A stretch of 64,000 nucleotides of DNA from Silene conica (lineage: Eukaryota > Streptophyta > Magnoliopsida > Caryophyllales > Caryophyllaceae): assembly GCA_029255685.2 (NCBI GenBank), contig CM055313.2:30190579-30254578 (forward strand), given 5' to 3'. This document shows positions 40,086 to 51,640 of this stretch, in pieces. The notes beneath the pieces are model-generated. The model saw nothing but the letters and a program-made list of their open reading frames with translations, was not told the origin of the DNA and ran no database searches. Every line of letters begins with the position of its first letter. The stretch's first letter is position 1. Position numbers and translations under genes: made by a program.

Positions 40086-41394
40086 TTTTTCGAGTAATCT
40101 TATTTTGTTACATGCAGTTGTGTTCAAAACAGCAAGACATCGGTTTTGCATGTGGCACATTATGAAAAAAGTAACAGACAAGGTTGGGAGCACAATTTGC
40201 AAAGACACTGACTTTTTATCACGTCTGAACAATGTTGTTTGGAGCAATGATATGGAACCTGAGGAATTTGAGGAGAATTGGGTTAAGGTCATCACAGAAT
40301 TCTCGTTAGAGGATAATATATGGTTGAGTGGAAAGTTTGCTGAAAGACACAAATGGATACCAGCGTATTTCAGAAATGTTCCGATGGGTAACATTTTAAG
40401 AACCACACAGAGATCAGAGAGTGCTAATAGTTTTTTTAAAAGATTTGAGAATAAATATGGGACCTTGGTTGAGTTTTGGATGAGGTTTGAGAGTGCCATC
40501 GACTAACAAAGGCATGCTCTAAAGCTTCTTGAAGCACAGAGTGATGATTCAATGCCTGAAACCTTATATTCTTCAAACTGGGAAGCCCATGGAGCGAGAG
40601 TATATACACATGAAGTCTTCTATGACTTTCAAAATGAGGTTAAGGGCTCGATAAATGGGTGTAGTGTGGGTGGATACACCCCACCAGATCCTGTAACTAA
40701 ATATGAGATTTTGATAGTTGAAGACGCGATCAAGAAAAAGAGCTACACAGTTGAGTACAATAAAGGAACAATGGACGTGAGATGTTCCTGTAAACTATTT
40801 GAACGGAGAGGTATTCTATGTTATCACATAATTTGGGTTTGCTCGGGTAAAACTAAGGAAATACCTGAGAAATACATTTTGGGTAGGTGGAGTAAGAATG
40901 CACTTAGAAACCCTATTTATGATTTGAATGGAAATCTTTTGGACAACTACAATCCTACTAGTAGCCCGAAATTTGGAATGTCTCGGATGTGGTCTGAGAT
41001 TTATGCAACTGTGGGGATCCTCAAAAGAAAAAAAGAGTTTGATGTGAGAGAATTTGCTAAGCTTGTAAAAGAATTCCGAGATAAGTTGGAGCCAAACCCA
41101 AAGGCTTTAACAAAAGAACAAGAATTGGAAATCCTTCTAAACTGCAAGGCTCCAAAAGAAGGAAAGGTCTTACCACCTAAGTTCTCTAAGAATAAGGGTA
41201 GCGGGAAGCGGTTGGTCAGTAGCAAAAATAAGGCAATCATAAAAGCAAAAAAACCAAAAAGGTTGTGTGCTAATTGTAAACGAATGTCGCACCATGATAA
41301 AAGAAATTGTCCATATGATTTTGAAGAGCATCCTCCTGAGAATCAAGTGTGTATTATTCCTTTACTTTATTTTTTTTTTAAATTCAGGTTTATT

Positions 41395-42020
41395 ATACTG
41401 TGAAACTAGGGGCTTATACTGTGAAACTAGGGGCTTATGCTGTGAAACTAGGGGCTTATGCTGTGAAACCTGTTGATGAAGGGCTGATTTTAGGCTGTTT
41501 ATAATATTGTGAATCCTAGGCCTTAAACTGTGAAACTAGGGGCTTATATTGTGAAACTAGGGCTTATACATTCTGATTTCAATTTTAAGTATAATTTTTA
41601 TTACTTAAGCAATGCAAGGTACGTCTCAAAAGTATTTATTTTAATGTTTCATTTACTTTCAGGGAGATACAACAGAAGAAGAAGAAGAAAAAGAAGAAGA
41701 AGAAGAAGAAGAAGAAGAAGAAGAAGAAGAAGAAGAAGAAGAAGAAGAAGAAGATGAAGATGTATAGTTTAGGTTTTTTAATACTGTGAAACTAAGGGCT
41801 TATACTGTGAAAATAGGAACTTATACTGTGAAACCTGTTGACGAATAAAGAAAAGAAACTCTTAGTTTCACAGATTACATGCTTAGTTTCACAACATAAG
41901 CTTCTAGATTCACAGAAGAAGACATGACATTCACAGAATAAGTTTTCTTATATTGTGAAACCTGTTGTCATAAATTGTGAAACTAAAAGCTTTACTTGTG
42001 AAACTAGAAGCAGTTTTGGA
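41395..42020. repeat. TGTGAAAC-motif array around the last transposase exon
   Basis: Copies of CTGTGAAACTAGGGGCTTAT at 41398-41570 (in the last intron) and mixed-orientation copies at 41785-42015, with a change from forward to reverse orientation near 41855. Confidence 0.8.
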
Positions 42021-43224
42021 TTAGGGGGATCATTAAACCAACTTTTTGGCTAATGTGATGCATTCGTCCTGTGGGTACCACATTTTAGATTGTTACTCTT
42101 GTTTCTTTTCATTACTCTTGTTTTGGGTATGTCTCATCTACTCAACCACAAATTTTCGTTTTAAACCATCGTTATTTGTTTTAAGCGTAAAACGGATCAA
42201 ATGTATACCAAATCACCTCATTCATCACCTAAAAAATTATAATTTTTTTCTCTTTATTACCCCACTTAAGATGAATAATACTCGTCTTAAGCAAAACTTA
42301 CTGCTACTCAAGAGATTGTTTCAAATTAAGATCGTGATTAATAAGGTGTAATATAATGAGTGTAGGTCATACCGTATTTTTTTTTTTTTTTTACAAAATA
42401 CTCCCTCCTACCCAACTTAAAAGTACCATTGTACATTTCGGTCTATTCAGGACATGTCAACATAAAGGCTTACAATATGATAAAAAAAACTATAGAAGAT
42501 GACAGGAGAAAGCGAAGATCACGAGATCACTTACGTGCTCGCTTCCTCGGTTTTCTTTCCAGCAATTTTTCCCTTTAAAATTATTTACAACGTCAATTTA
42601 CAGCAACAAAAACATCACAACAAAAACACATTTCACCAAGTTCTTCTGACTGGAATTCCTTTTCACCTTGTCCACAATGTCGAAAAATTATTTGTTGCGA
42701 CCTTAAAAATGTCGAAGTCCAGTTGCAATGACTCGACCATCTCGTTTTCATCGTTTTCATCATCTACAAGTGGAGTTAAAATCAAGCAATGAGAAGCAAT
42801 ATAACTCTATAAAGACATAAAATCCATCAAATCTCCAGATTCACATATTAAGGGTTTAGTTTCACAAGTTAAGATTCTAGATTCACAGAAGAAGACCTGA
42901 CATTCACAGACTAAGTTTTCTTATATTGTGAAACCTAATCTCATAAATTGTGAAACTAGAAGCTTAACTTGTGAAACTAGAAGCAGTTTTGGTGAATGCT
43001 AAGTGCTGAGATTCACTGAATAAGGTCTGAGACTCACCAAATGATGACTGACTAAGTTTAACAAAACTACACACCTTGTTTTTTGTTGAGGAAACTTCAA
43101 GATTGACAACGTCGGTTTCACCAACGTGGGAAGGGACATTATCCCAAACAGCATGGTCCCCAACAGCATGAGAATCAGATACAATTCATTCACAAAAAAG
43201 TCCTTCAATTGACATGCTTTAGCT
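42021..43224. other. Spacer between the convergent transposase and protease genes
   Basis: Non-coding. It has one CTCCCTCCTACCCAACTTAA end (42401) like a MITE end without a clear partner, and motif copies in both orientations at 42840-42990. No gene is recognised. Confidence 0.5.
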
Positions 43225-46200
43225 TCATTTTTTGCTTTTTTGCTTTTTCGGTTTAACAAGGGAAGACCTATAAAACCAAAACAAGTACAATATACATATT
43301 ACAATATATTCAGCCAAGGAATTAAGAATTTAAAACTTTAATGTGTAGATTCACAAAGTAAGACCTGACAGTATTCTCATTCCACATAAGAAGTTCCAAC
43401 ATGATCGACTTTCGATACTTTACCAAATCCTGCATAGAGTGACGTATATTATTAATGAAGTGTATTCATGCTAATATTCGTGGAATGCACGGCTTTATTT
43501 TCATATAGTAATGAACTCACCTCAAAATAGTCACTGTTCGTCCATAAACTCTGATCTTCCAATGCACTCAACCACTTTAGCAGAAAGACTCCACAATCAT
43601 AACTAGACAAAAAAAACATATAAGCACTTATGAGTGTAACAAAGTTTCACATAATAAGGTCTGAGATTCAACAAATGATCACAGACTAAGTTTAACAAAA
43701 CAAGTCAAACTACACACCCCGTTTTTTGTTGAGGGACTTTGAGATTGACAAAATCATGCACGTGCATGTTCTTCACAGATTTGTACGACTCTCCCAAAAT
43801 AGTTGCAACATTGTACAACTGAGAAGAAAAGGACAATAAAAGATCAAAAATATATTTTGGGGTATACTAAAACAAAAACTCTACAATATTTTGGAAAAAA
43901 AATCATACAATGCCCATGGCCTTGTTGTTTCCTTTATCCACTTTTATATCCATGGATGAGTCAAGGATGTAATTTTTTTGCTTCTTTATGTCGCAAATAC
44001 AAGCCCACCAATGCTTCGATGTATCGCTATGCAAAGGGATAAAAACCTGAGATAGTAAATGTACAAGAATAATCAATCAAAAAACACACATGAATGACGG
44101 TAAATAAATAACAAAATGAATAGCAGAACTGAAGGATCTGACCAAATCAATCTGGCTACCATCTACTGGAGTGTATGAGGACTGTATATATTGACCCCAA
44201 ATCTCTGGGTTAGTATCTGCATTAAGACCCTGAATGACACAAAAAAGGCAATTTTAGTCTCTGGATGAGCAACTTTCAGAATGAAAAACACTTGTATATC
44301 AACATCTGAAGGATTTGAAGCTCACATATACTGTCGTTGGCAAGTAAATCACATTTGTTTTACCAACTGTGCGCTTAATCCCAACAATATCAATGATCTA
44401 CAAATAAAACGTGCACAAAATGAAGCATCCACTTTCACGAAATCACCATCAAGTTTCACAAAAAAACCTCTAAGATTCACAGAATAAGGTCTGAGATTCA
44501 CCAAATAAGGAACCATGCAAAAAACGAAACATGGTCAGGAATGGGAAAATAATACTTACCTGATCCATAATAAGGCCACGCGATGTAAGGGTCTGCAAAG
44601 CATCTCTAGTGACTTCCATCCACGGAGTGGACACCAGAACCTCACTTAATTATTGAACAAAATGCAATTAGTCAATATATCTCACACAATTTAAAAAAAC
44701 ATAATTCAAGAAATCAAAGAAAAAGTATGACATTACAATTTGGTTGCGATTGTTCTTCTCCCAACACAAGCCACCAATTCATTCTCAGTAAAAGTTGGTG
44801 TCATAGAGGAATTCGATTCTAGTGCATCTTTTGTGACTATTTCTTTGGACAGATTAACAGAACATGTAACAATATGATAGCACACCCGCAATGCAAAACG
44901 CTTGCGCTGAGTTTCCTATTGATGCAAACAAAATGGGTTTCAGAAAAACTAGGAAATAAAGTTGTGGCAATTGTATAGAAATTAAATTAGATGTTGAAAA
45001 GCAATCTTACAGTATTTATGGTTATTACAGAATTAGTTTTGCTCCCTTTGTAATTCTGCATTATGTTCAGCAGATAGAGGCCATTATCAATTAGTTTGGA
45101 TTTCAGATTTGATTTTGGGATAAACACTTCTGGAATCGTCATTGAAGCAATACTTGTCACTGCTGGCAACTTTGATTGAAGAAGGTTGATGAGCCTGTCT
45201 TGCTGTATGAACAAAAGAGTAATTACAAAGAGCAATTAGTAAGGTAATGGAGTAAGAACGAGTCCAAAAATAGGTAAAATAGATGTACCGTATGTTTTAA
45301 AAAAGAAGTATAATCAATAGGTGTGTCTTTCATAGCATGGATGACTTGGCATTTGCAAGATTCCGGTCTCAGATCAAAACAAAACAAGAACGGTGGGCAT
45401 TCAGGAGAGATGATTGGAGTCAAAATCTGGAAGACAACAGATAAAAATGCAATGAATAAAAAAAACAAGTCCACCTTAAAGCTTGAATATAATAAGACCA
45501 AATATAAAAAAAAACTTACTAATTGGGTAGCAGCAACATCAACATTGTCGAGACACTGGAACAAAAATCGAATCATGTGTGAGTAATGATTATAAGTGCA
45601 CACCATGTAAAATGGGATTATAGAAAAGAGGTAGAGAGACTAACACTGTGTGTGGAGTGTGGCACAAATAAACGACAAGCAGAATCTCGTGATCTCAAGC
45701 TCTCACTACTGTTTAGAAACTCACACCAAACATCTATCACAGCAGAAGATACTTGATCACTTTCAGACAAACTCATCAATTCCTTCCTTGTCAATTGATG
45801 AGTTTGACTTTTGAAAAGAATGTCACTGGAAACAGTCATTAAAAGCATAGGTCACACCCTCAAATGGTATTAAATATACGATCAAAATTAAAAAAGAAGA
45901 GTATTTTGATGTTTAGTAAGTTTGACCAAACTGTGAAACTAAAAGCTTAATTTGTGAAACTACATGCTTATTCTGTGAAAGAGGAAGCACATATTCTGAA
46001 ACTGTGAAACTAGATGCTTAACTTGTGAAACAATAACCTTATCCTGTGACACTAGAAGCTTACTTTGTGAAACTGGAAGGCTATATTGTGAAACATGTTA
46101 ATAAAACAGGCTGAAATCTTAAAATACAAGGTTTGAAAATTCATAAAATAAGTCAATACCTTTCACATGAATCCAAAAAGATGAAATCCAATACAGGCTT

Positions 46201-48255
46201 CTCCTCTTGAGTAAAACCCTTAAGAATATTCATGTTTCTTTGCAAATACGGAGATCGATAGACCTCTGATGGAACTATGGCCCTCTTCACCTTTGGATTG
46301 ACAGGTGAATGACTTTCACCTTTGGATCGACGCTTGTAAACATTCGGAGGAGTATCTCCTACGTCAATGACCTCTTTATCACTGCTCCCTACCACAGGAT
46401 GATCCTCTACCACTGGTGTGGACATAGAAGGTCGTCCAGGTCCTTCAGCATGAACATATGATGTTGAAGGTTCAGGCTGATTAGGTTGAACACAAGATGT
46501 TGAACGATCGGGTACGGCTTCATCACAACATGTTGAATGTTCAAGTTGAGGTTCAGCTTCAGGTTCACGTTCATGTTCAGGTTCACGTTCAGGTTCAGGT
46601 TCAGGTTCAGGTTCAGGTTCAGGTTCAGGTTCAGGTTCACGTTCAGATTCAAGTTCAGGTTCACGTTCAGGTTGAGAGGGTGGAGATAAAAAGTGGTCAT
46701 CGTCTGGAAAGAGCCTAAAGCTTGGCATTTCTGGTTTTGCTGGTGAACAATGTGGCTGTATTGGCTGAAAGGAGTCACCCATTATGTCCAATGCCGCCAA
46801 CAGTTCAGCTTCAGACCACCCATAAAATTTATGCACATCCTCATGAACATTCTCACCAGTACCATCCACAATCGCCTTCTCATTATCATCAATCTCCAAA
46901 TTATCATCAATCTCCCCACTATCATTATGTGCTGTCTCAACATTCTGCTCATTATTTGCTGTCTCAACATTCTCCTCATTCTGCTCATTATTATCTTGTT
47001 GAGACAACCTAAATCCATCTGCAATACCATCAACAGCTGCAACTAGTTTAGAAACTGTTACTGACGAAGGTAATTTGACGGAAGCTTGACTGACAAGACA
47101 TTTGTAGTTCATGAAAGCATCAGCCATTACTTTTGCTGATTTCACAAGATCAGTAACAAGCTTCACATCACTGCTATCTTCAGAAATGCCAGGCTTTCCA
47201 GTTTCTCCTTCATGTTTGGGTTGTTCGGATTTTCCAGATTCTTCTTGTTCAGATTCTTCTTGTTCAGGTTGCCGAACAACAATTTCCTGAACAGATGATT
47301 TAGATTTTTGTGCTTGCTTGGCTGTTGCAAACTCAATAGCAAGCAAAGGTTCATGCTGCTTACGTCTGGCAATTGGAGGCTCAACAGAACCCCTGCCGAA
47401 AGTTCTCTCCTTGGAAGTTGGGTCATTCAATTCGTCCTTAATTCTCTTGGATATAGCATCTTTTGTCCAAGTCGATAACGTAGGAAATTGACGACCCACA
47501 ATGCGGGATTTAAAGACACAACGGTCTAGATAAATGAAGAGCAACACAATAATCGGTCCACCAAACCAATTCTCTTTCACCTGTTTAACCCCAAACTCTT
47601 CCTTTTGCCAAGACTGAACTTGGTCAGCCAATTTCTTTTTTATAAAGTTGCACCAGTTGAAACTGGAGATCAACTCAGTATTCACCAGACTTTTCAGCAC
47701 TTTCAAACTGACCTTGTTCCCAACGACACCGCCTAAAAGAGCAGAGAAAATATAAACGATGAAGTTGCGTTTGAAATCATCTCCTCCATCTCTTTGTGTA
47801 ATCAACTTTTGCAGAACAAGTTTGATGTCAATGGAACCAACACCATATTGTTTAGTGAACTGCTCCAAAGCAGATAAATAAGAGGGGTCCTTATCTCCAT
47901 TTGTTGCTTCAACAACAACATTAGGACCAATTGGCAATCCAAGACAAAGATGTATATCCTCCTCTAAAATCGGAAGCTTCCCACCCAACAAACATCCTTT
48001 TATTGGGTTGTAATTTGAAACTAGCCAATATGCTAAGTTTCCGGGAAGAACATCCGTTTTAAGAAGTAAAAGACCCCCAAACCCCATTTCTTTGATAGCT
48101 TGAATCTGCTGTTCTGAGGGTGGACTTTGAATAAAGTTGTATAGCCCAGCAGGAGACATCCGGGTCCTCAATGACGGCAATCGCTCTTTATAGTTTCGTT
48201 TCTTTTTTGCAGCAGGTTCAACTATTTCACTAGTTGGATGTTCCGATCGCTTCAT
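43225..48255 (-). CDS. Ulp1-like (peptidase C48) protease gene of element E, 14 exons, open
   Basis: Ulp1 proteases process SUMO or related modifiers; transposon copies have unproven roles. Exons on minus: 48255-46160, 45825-45645, 45555-45520, 45426-45289, 45202-45011, 44915-44737, 44644-44560, 44397-44332, 44229-44143, 44046-43909, 43818-43718, 43602-43521, 43429-43365, 43267-43225. They sum to 1163 codons without a stop. Exon 1 holds an N-terminal domain typical of plant transposon Ulp1 proteins (GGLLLLKTDVLPGNLAYWLV, PILEEDIHLCLGLPIGPNVV) and an acidic Glu-Pro repeat. The catalytic part is near the C-terminus: His in SKHWWACICD, Asp in NYILDSSMD, Gln in VPQQKTG, Cys in YDCGVFLLKW, all present. 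A basic tail (KPKKQKSKK) may be a nuclear signal. An earlier exon (IDVWCEFLN, then FCFDLR) resembles a second, degenerate copy of the fold. Confidence 0.82.
46556..46670 (-). repeat. Glu-Pro coding repeat within the protease gene
   Basis: A GAACCT-type hexamer repeat (seen as AGGTTC on +) encodes alternating Glu-Pro with some Arg, in frame in exon 1. The opposite strand reads as an artificial Val-Gln frame. Confidence 0.85.
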
Positions 48256-48788
48256 ATTAGCTTGCTTCCTGTTATGCATAAATGGTAGAATACACGAATT
48301 AAGAAAATAAGTTTCACAGAAGAAGGATCTAGTTTCACAAAATAAGTTTCTAGTTTCACAGAAGAAGGATCTAGTTTCACAAAATAAGCTTCTAGTTTCA
48401 CATAAAAAGGAAAATAAACTTAAACTGTGAAACAAGTACATTGTGAAACCCAGACTCTTAAGAGTCACAGAATAAGGGCTGAGATTCACACAATAAGCTT
48501 GTAGTTTCACAGAAGAAGTTTTGACATTCACAAAATAAAGAAAAATAACATAAAACTGTGAAACAAGAACCTTAACTAGTGAAACACAAACTCTTAGATT
48601 CACAGATTAAGGGCTTAGTTTCACAAGATAATTTTCTAGATTCACAGAAGAAGACCTGACATTCACAGAATAAGTTTTCTTACATTGTGAAACCTAGGGT
48701 CATAAATTGTGAAACTAGAAGCTTAACTTGTGAAACTAGAAGCAGTTTTGGTGAATGCTAAGTGCTCTTATTATTTAATGATTTAAAA
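48256..48788. repeat. TGTGAAAC-motif array upstream of the protease gene
   Basis: Copies of the motif, mostly as TAAGCTTCTAGTTTCACA on +, directly before the protease ATG. The promoter and any 5' exon of that gene must lie within or beyond this array; an acceptor-like ATAACAG precedes the ATG by about 14 bases. Confidence 0.75.
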
Positions 48789-50008
48789 CGTGACGGGAAA
48801 GGGTTTAGGGTTGGATTAGGGGGATCCGCTACCGCGGATCCCCCTAATCCAACCCTAAACCCTTCCCTTGCTTCTTAGTCGAACGGTAGATTCGACACCC
48901 GAAACATAAAATGGGACGGGAAAGGGTTTAGGGTTGGACTAGGGGGATCCGCTACCGCGGATCCCCCTAGTCCAACCCTAAACCCTTCCCTTGCTTCTTA
49001 GTCGAACGGCAGATAAGACACCCTAGAGGGGGACGGGTGAACCCTTTTTTGGGACGGGTGAAAATATGGGGCCGGGTATTCCTAAACCTAAAACGGGACG
49101 GGAAAGGGTTTAGGGTTGGATTAGGGGGATCCGCTACCGCGGATCCCCCTAATCCAACCCTAAACCCTTCCCTTGCTTCTTAGTCGAACGGTAGATTCGA
49201 CACCCGAAACATAAAACGGGACGGGAAAGGGTTTAGGGTTGGACTAGGGGGATCCGCTACCGCGGATCCGCCTAGTCCAACCCTAAACCCTTCCCTTGCT
49301 TCTTAGTCGAACGGCAGATAAGACACCCAAGAGGGGGACGGGTGAACCCTTTTTTGGGACGGGTGAAAATATGGGGCCGGGTATTCCTAAACCTAAAAAG
49401 GGACGGGAAAGGGTTTAGGGTTGGATTAGGGGGATCCGCTACCGCGGATCCCCCTAATCCAACCCTAAACCCTTCCCTTGCTTCTTAGTCGAACGGTAGA
49501 TTCGACACCCAAAACATAAAACGGGACGGGAAAGGGTTTAGGGTTGGACTAGGGGGATCCGCTACCGCGGATCCCCCTAATCCAACCCTAAACCCTTCCC
49601 TTGCTTCTTAGTTGAACGACAAATAAGACACCCTAGAGGGGGACGGGTGAACCCTTTTTTGGGACGGGTGAAAATATGGGGCCGGGTATTCCTAAACCTA
49701 AAACGGGACGGGAAAGGGTTTAGGGTTGGACTAGGGGGATCCGCTACAGCGGATCCCCCTAGTCCAACCCTAAACCCTTCCCTTGCTTCTTAGTCGAACG
49801 GCAGATAAGACACCCTAGAGGGGGACGGGTGAACCCTTTTTTGGGACGGGTGAAAATATGGGGCCGGGTATTCCTAAACCTAAAACGGGACGGGAAAGGG
49901 TTTAGGGTTGGATTAGGGGGATCCGCTACCGCGGATCCCCCTAATCCAACCCTAAACCCTTCCCTTGCTTCTTAGTCGAACGGTAGATTCGACACCCGAA
50001 ACATAAAA
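48789..50008. repeat. Array of eight hairpins (palindromes) in a higher-order tandem repeat
   Basis: Eight inverted repeats are centred near 48829, 48954, 49134, 49258, 49438, 49558, 49742 and 49922. Each arm is about 31 bp (AAGGGTTTAGGGTTGGATTA, then GGGGGATCCGC) around a loop TACC (TACA in the seventh). Spacing alternates about 124 and 180 bp because of two linker types, giving a unit of roughly 304 bp. Arms carrying GGATTAGG face CCTAATCC, and arms with GGACTAGG face CCTAGTCC. Much more GC-rich than its surroundings. Arms contain TTTAGGG, the plant telomere unit, once each. Confidence 0.93.
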
Positions 50009-50280
50009 GCTTACAATGTGAGACCCAAACTCTTAGATTCACAGAATAAGAGCTTAGTTTCACAATATAAGCTTCTAGTTTCACAGAATAAGGGCTAACA
50101 TTCACAGAATAAAGAAAACAAAATTATTAAACTGTGAAACAAAAAAGCTTACAATGTGAAACCCAAACTCTTAGATTCACAGAATAAGAGCTTAGTTTCA
50201 CAAAATAAGCTTCTAGTTTCACAGAATAAGAGCTGACATTCACGGAATAGCTCTTAGATTCGGATGATTCACAAAATAAA
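50009..50280. repeat. TGTGAAAC-motif array after the hairpins
   Basis: Reverse-orientation copies (AAGCTTCTAGTTTCACAGAA and variants) in two tandem blocks of about 120 bp. Confidence 0.8.
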
Positions 50281-50444
50281 AAGGAAAAGAAACTTGATTA
50301 ATTAAAAAGATCATTCATACATATCTAGATAATTACACATAGCTAGATAATTACAAAATAGTCTGGCTCATTCATTTAGGCCAGCCAGTACATGCACAGA
50401 TTCAAGCACTTAAAATTCAGAGAAAAAAAAGGACACATCAAATT

Positions 50445-51059
50445 TCAGTACTCCAAATTTGCTAAGTCAGCAGGAGATGGCGTTGATGCTGTCATCCGAT
50501 ATAACTCGTAGTATGCGAAGGTATCTAGTAGGCTATACACTTCTGGTCGTGCTTTCAAAGACTTTACGAAATTAATAACTGTTGTCATTTCATCAGCTGT
50601 AAGGTCGCGAAGGTGTTCTTATTGGAATGGATTTTTCAGTTGACTGAAATTCAAGAGAGTCTCAATTCCCTTTGATGATTCCTGGAAACACTTGCACCTT
50701 TTGTAAATGATTTTGCCACCCCTACGAATACTACGAATAATACGGACACCATTGATGTCGTTTTTGCGCAGGGTAAGACAATATGCGCTCCGAATGAATG
50801 GCGCACGTGGATGAATAAGAAAATACTGACACCATCTTTTGCAAACCATTCCCATGTTTGCTTTATCGTCATTGCTAAGTCGCTGAAATATGGAGTCAAC
50901 TAAGTCTTCATTGGTGAAAACGGAATATAATGGTGCTTGGTTACGGTTGCTAGTGAAGTTCATGTCCGCTAATGGATGTTTTTTGGAGTTAACGAAATCC
51001 TCTAAATCTGCTGCAACTTCATTGACTACCCACCCCTTGCACCAACCGTCAATAACCAT
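50445..51059 (-). pseudogene. F-box-like gene, copy 1, with an in-frame TAA
   Basis: Starts MVIDGWCKGWVVNEVAADLE. Residues about 45-85 form an F-box-like stretch (FTNEDLVDSIFQRLSNDDKA, then NMGMVCKRWCQYFLIHP): the Leu/Val pattern and the trailing V-C-K-R-W match F-boxes, which bind SKP1 in SCF ubiquitin ligases. The conserved IIYKRCKCF follows. A TAA at 50619-50621 interrupts the frame, which then stays open with HLRDLTADEMTTVINFV to a stop at 50445, matching the end of copy 2. This suggests one recent nonsense change. The shorter product of about 146 residues would keep the F-box. It sits in tandem with copies 2 and 3. Confidence 0.65.
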
Positions 51060-51530
51060 TTTTTGTATAAATAGGAACTGGAAATGAAAGCAGTACACAA
51101 ACAACACAACACATCACATCAATACCACATGAAATTTTAGAAATGTAGGAAAACAGGAAGCTATGGGCTTAGTTTCACAAGCTAAGCTTCTAGTTTCACA
51201 TAATAAGGTATTAATTTCACAGCCTAAGCTTCTAGTTTCACAGATAACGAAAATAACATTGAAACGAGAAGCTTACATTGTGAAACCCAAAACCCTCAGA
51301 TTTCACAACATAAGCTTCTAGTTTCACAACATAAGCTTCTAGTTTCACAATACAAGCTTCTAGTTTCACAACTTAAGCTTGTAGTTTCACAACATAAGGA
51401 AAAGAAACTTAAGATATGGGATGAGAATCAAAAAAACAGGCACTTAGATTCACACAGCTAGATAATAAGGAAAATAAACTTGATTCATTAAAAATGTCAT
51501 TCATACATAGCTAGGTAATTACACAAAAAG
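51060..51530. repeat. TGTGAAAC-motif array between F-box-like copies 1 and 2
   Basis: Very regular reverse copies at 51290-51400 with a period of about 23 bp (ACATAAGCTTCTAGTTTCACA). Probably also holds the promoter of copy 1. Confidence 0.85.
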
Positions 51531-51640
51531 GCTGCCTTGATAGACGTAATTACAGAAGAGCACTACAAAACACTAAAACCGAGCACATTTAGACCAGCCA
51601 CTATCACGGCAAAAAGTGATACAAAAGTTGAGGAGCTGTG

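Larger units (their letters stand above)
37956..41767 (+). pseudogene. FAR1/MULE-type transposase with one in-frame TAA
   Basis: Exons 37956-38007, 38431-39594, 40118-41346 and 41663-41767 join in phase with GT-AG sites to about 850 codons. In order: a FAR1-type zinc DNA-binding domain (ATACGFEARKSTTKRF, GCRAMVKF, GHNHPV), the MULE DDE core (ISFDPTYGTNKYNMIF; IITDQDAGIKKAV; RFCMWHIMKKVTDK; acidic residue in TTQRSESANSFFKRF), a SWIM zinc finger (VRCSCKLFERRGILCYHI), a knuckle CANCKRMSHHDKRNCP, and a last exon of almost pure GAA coding a poly-Glu tail. A TAA at 40504-40506 (codon 535) cuts off SWIM and tail; downstream the frame stays open. The core before the stop is complete, so a shortened protein of 534 residues is possible, but probably inactive. 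Confidence 0.88.

Noticed and set aside
41530..41757. Reading frame ending in a long Arg run
   Set aside because: Off-frame reading of the (GAA)n tract that encodes poly-Glu in the transposase frame.
46497..46718. Val-Gln and Asn-Leu repeat frames
   Set aside because: Shadows of the Glu-Pro hexamer repeat in the Ulp1-like gene.
48256..48603. N-terminal extension of the protease frame to an ATG at 48603
   Set aside because: The extra 116 residues are translated from the TGTGAAAC-motif array; an acceptor-like site precedes the ATG at 48255.
48789..50008. CRISPR-like regular repeat array
   Set aside because: Plant nuclear context, palindromic arms with conserved linkers instead of unique spacers.
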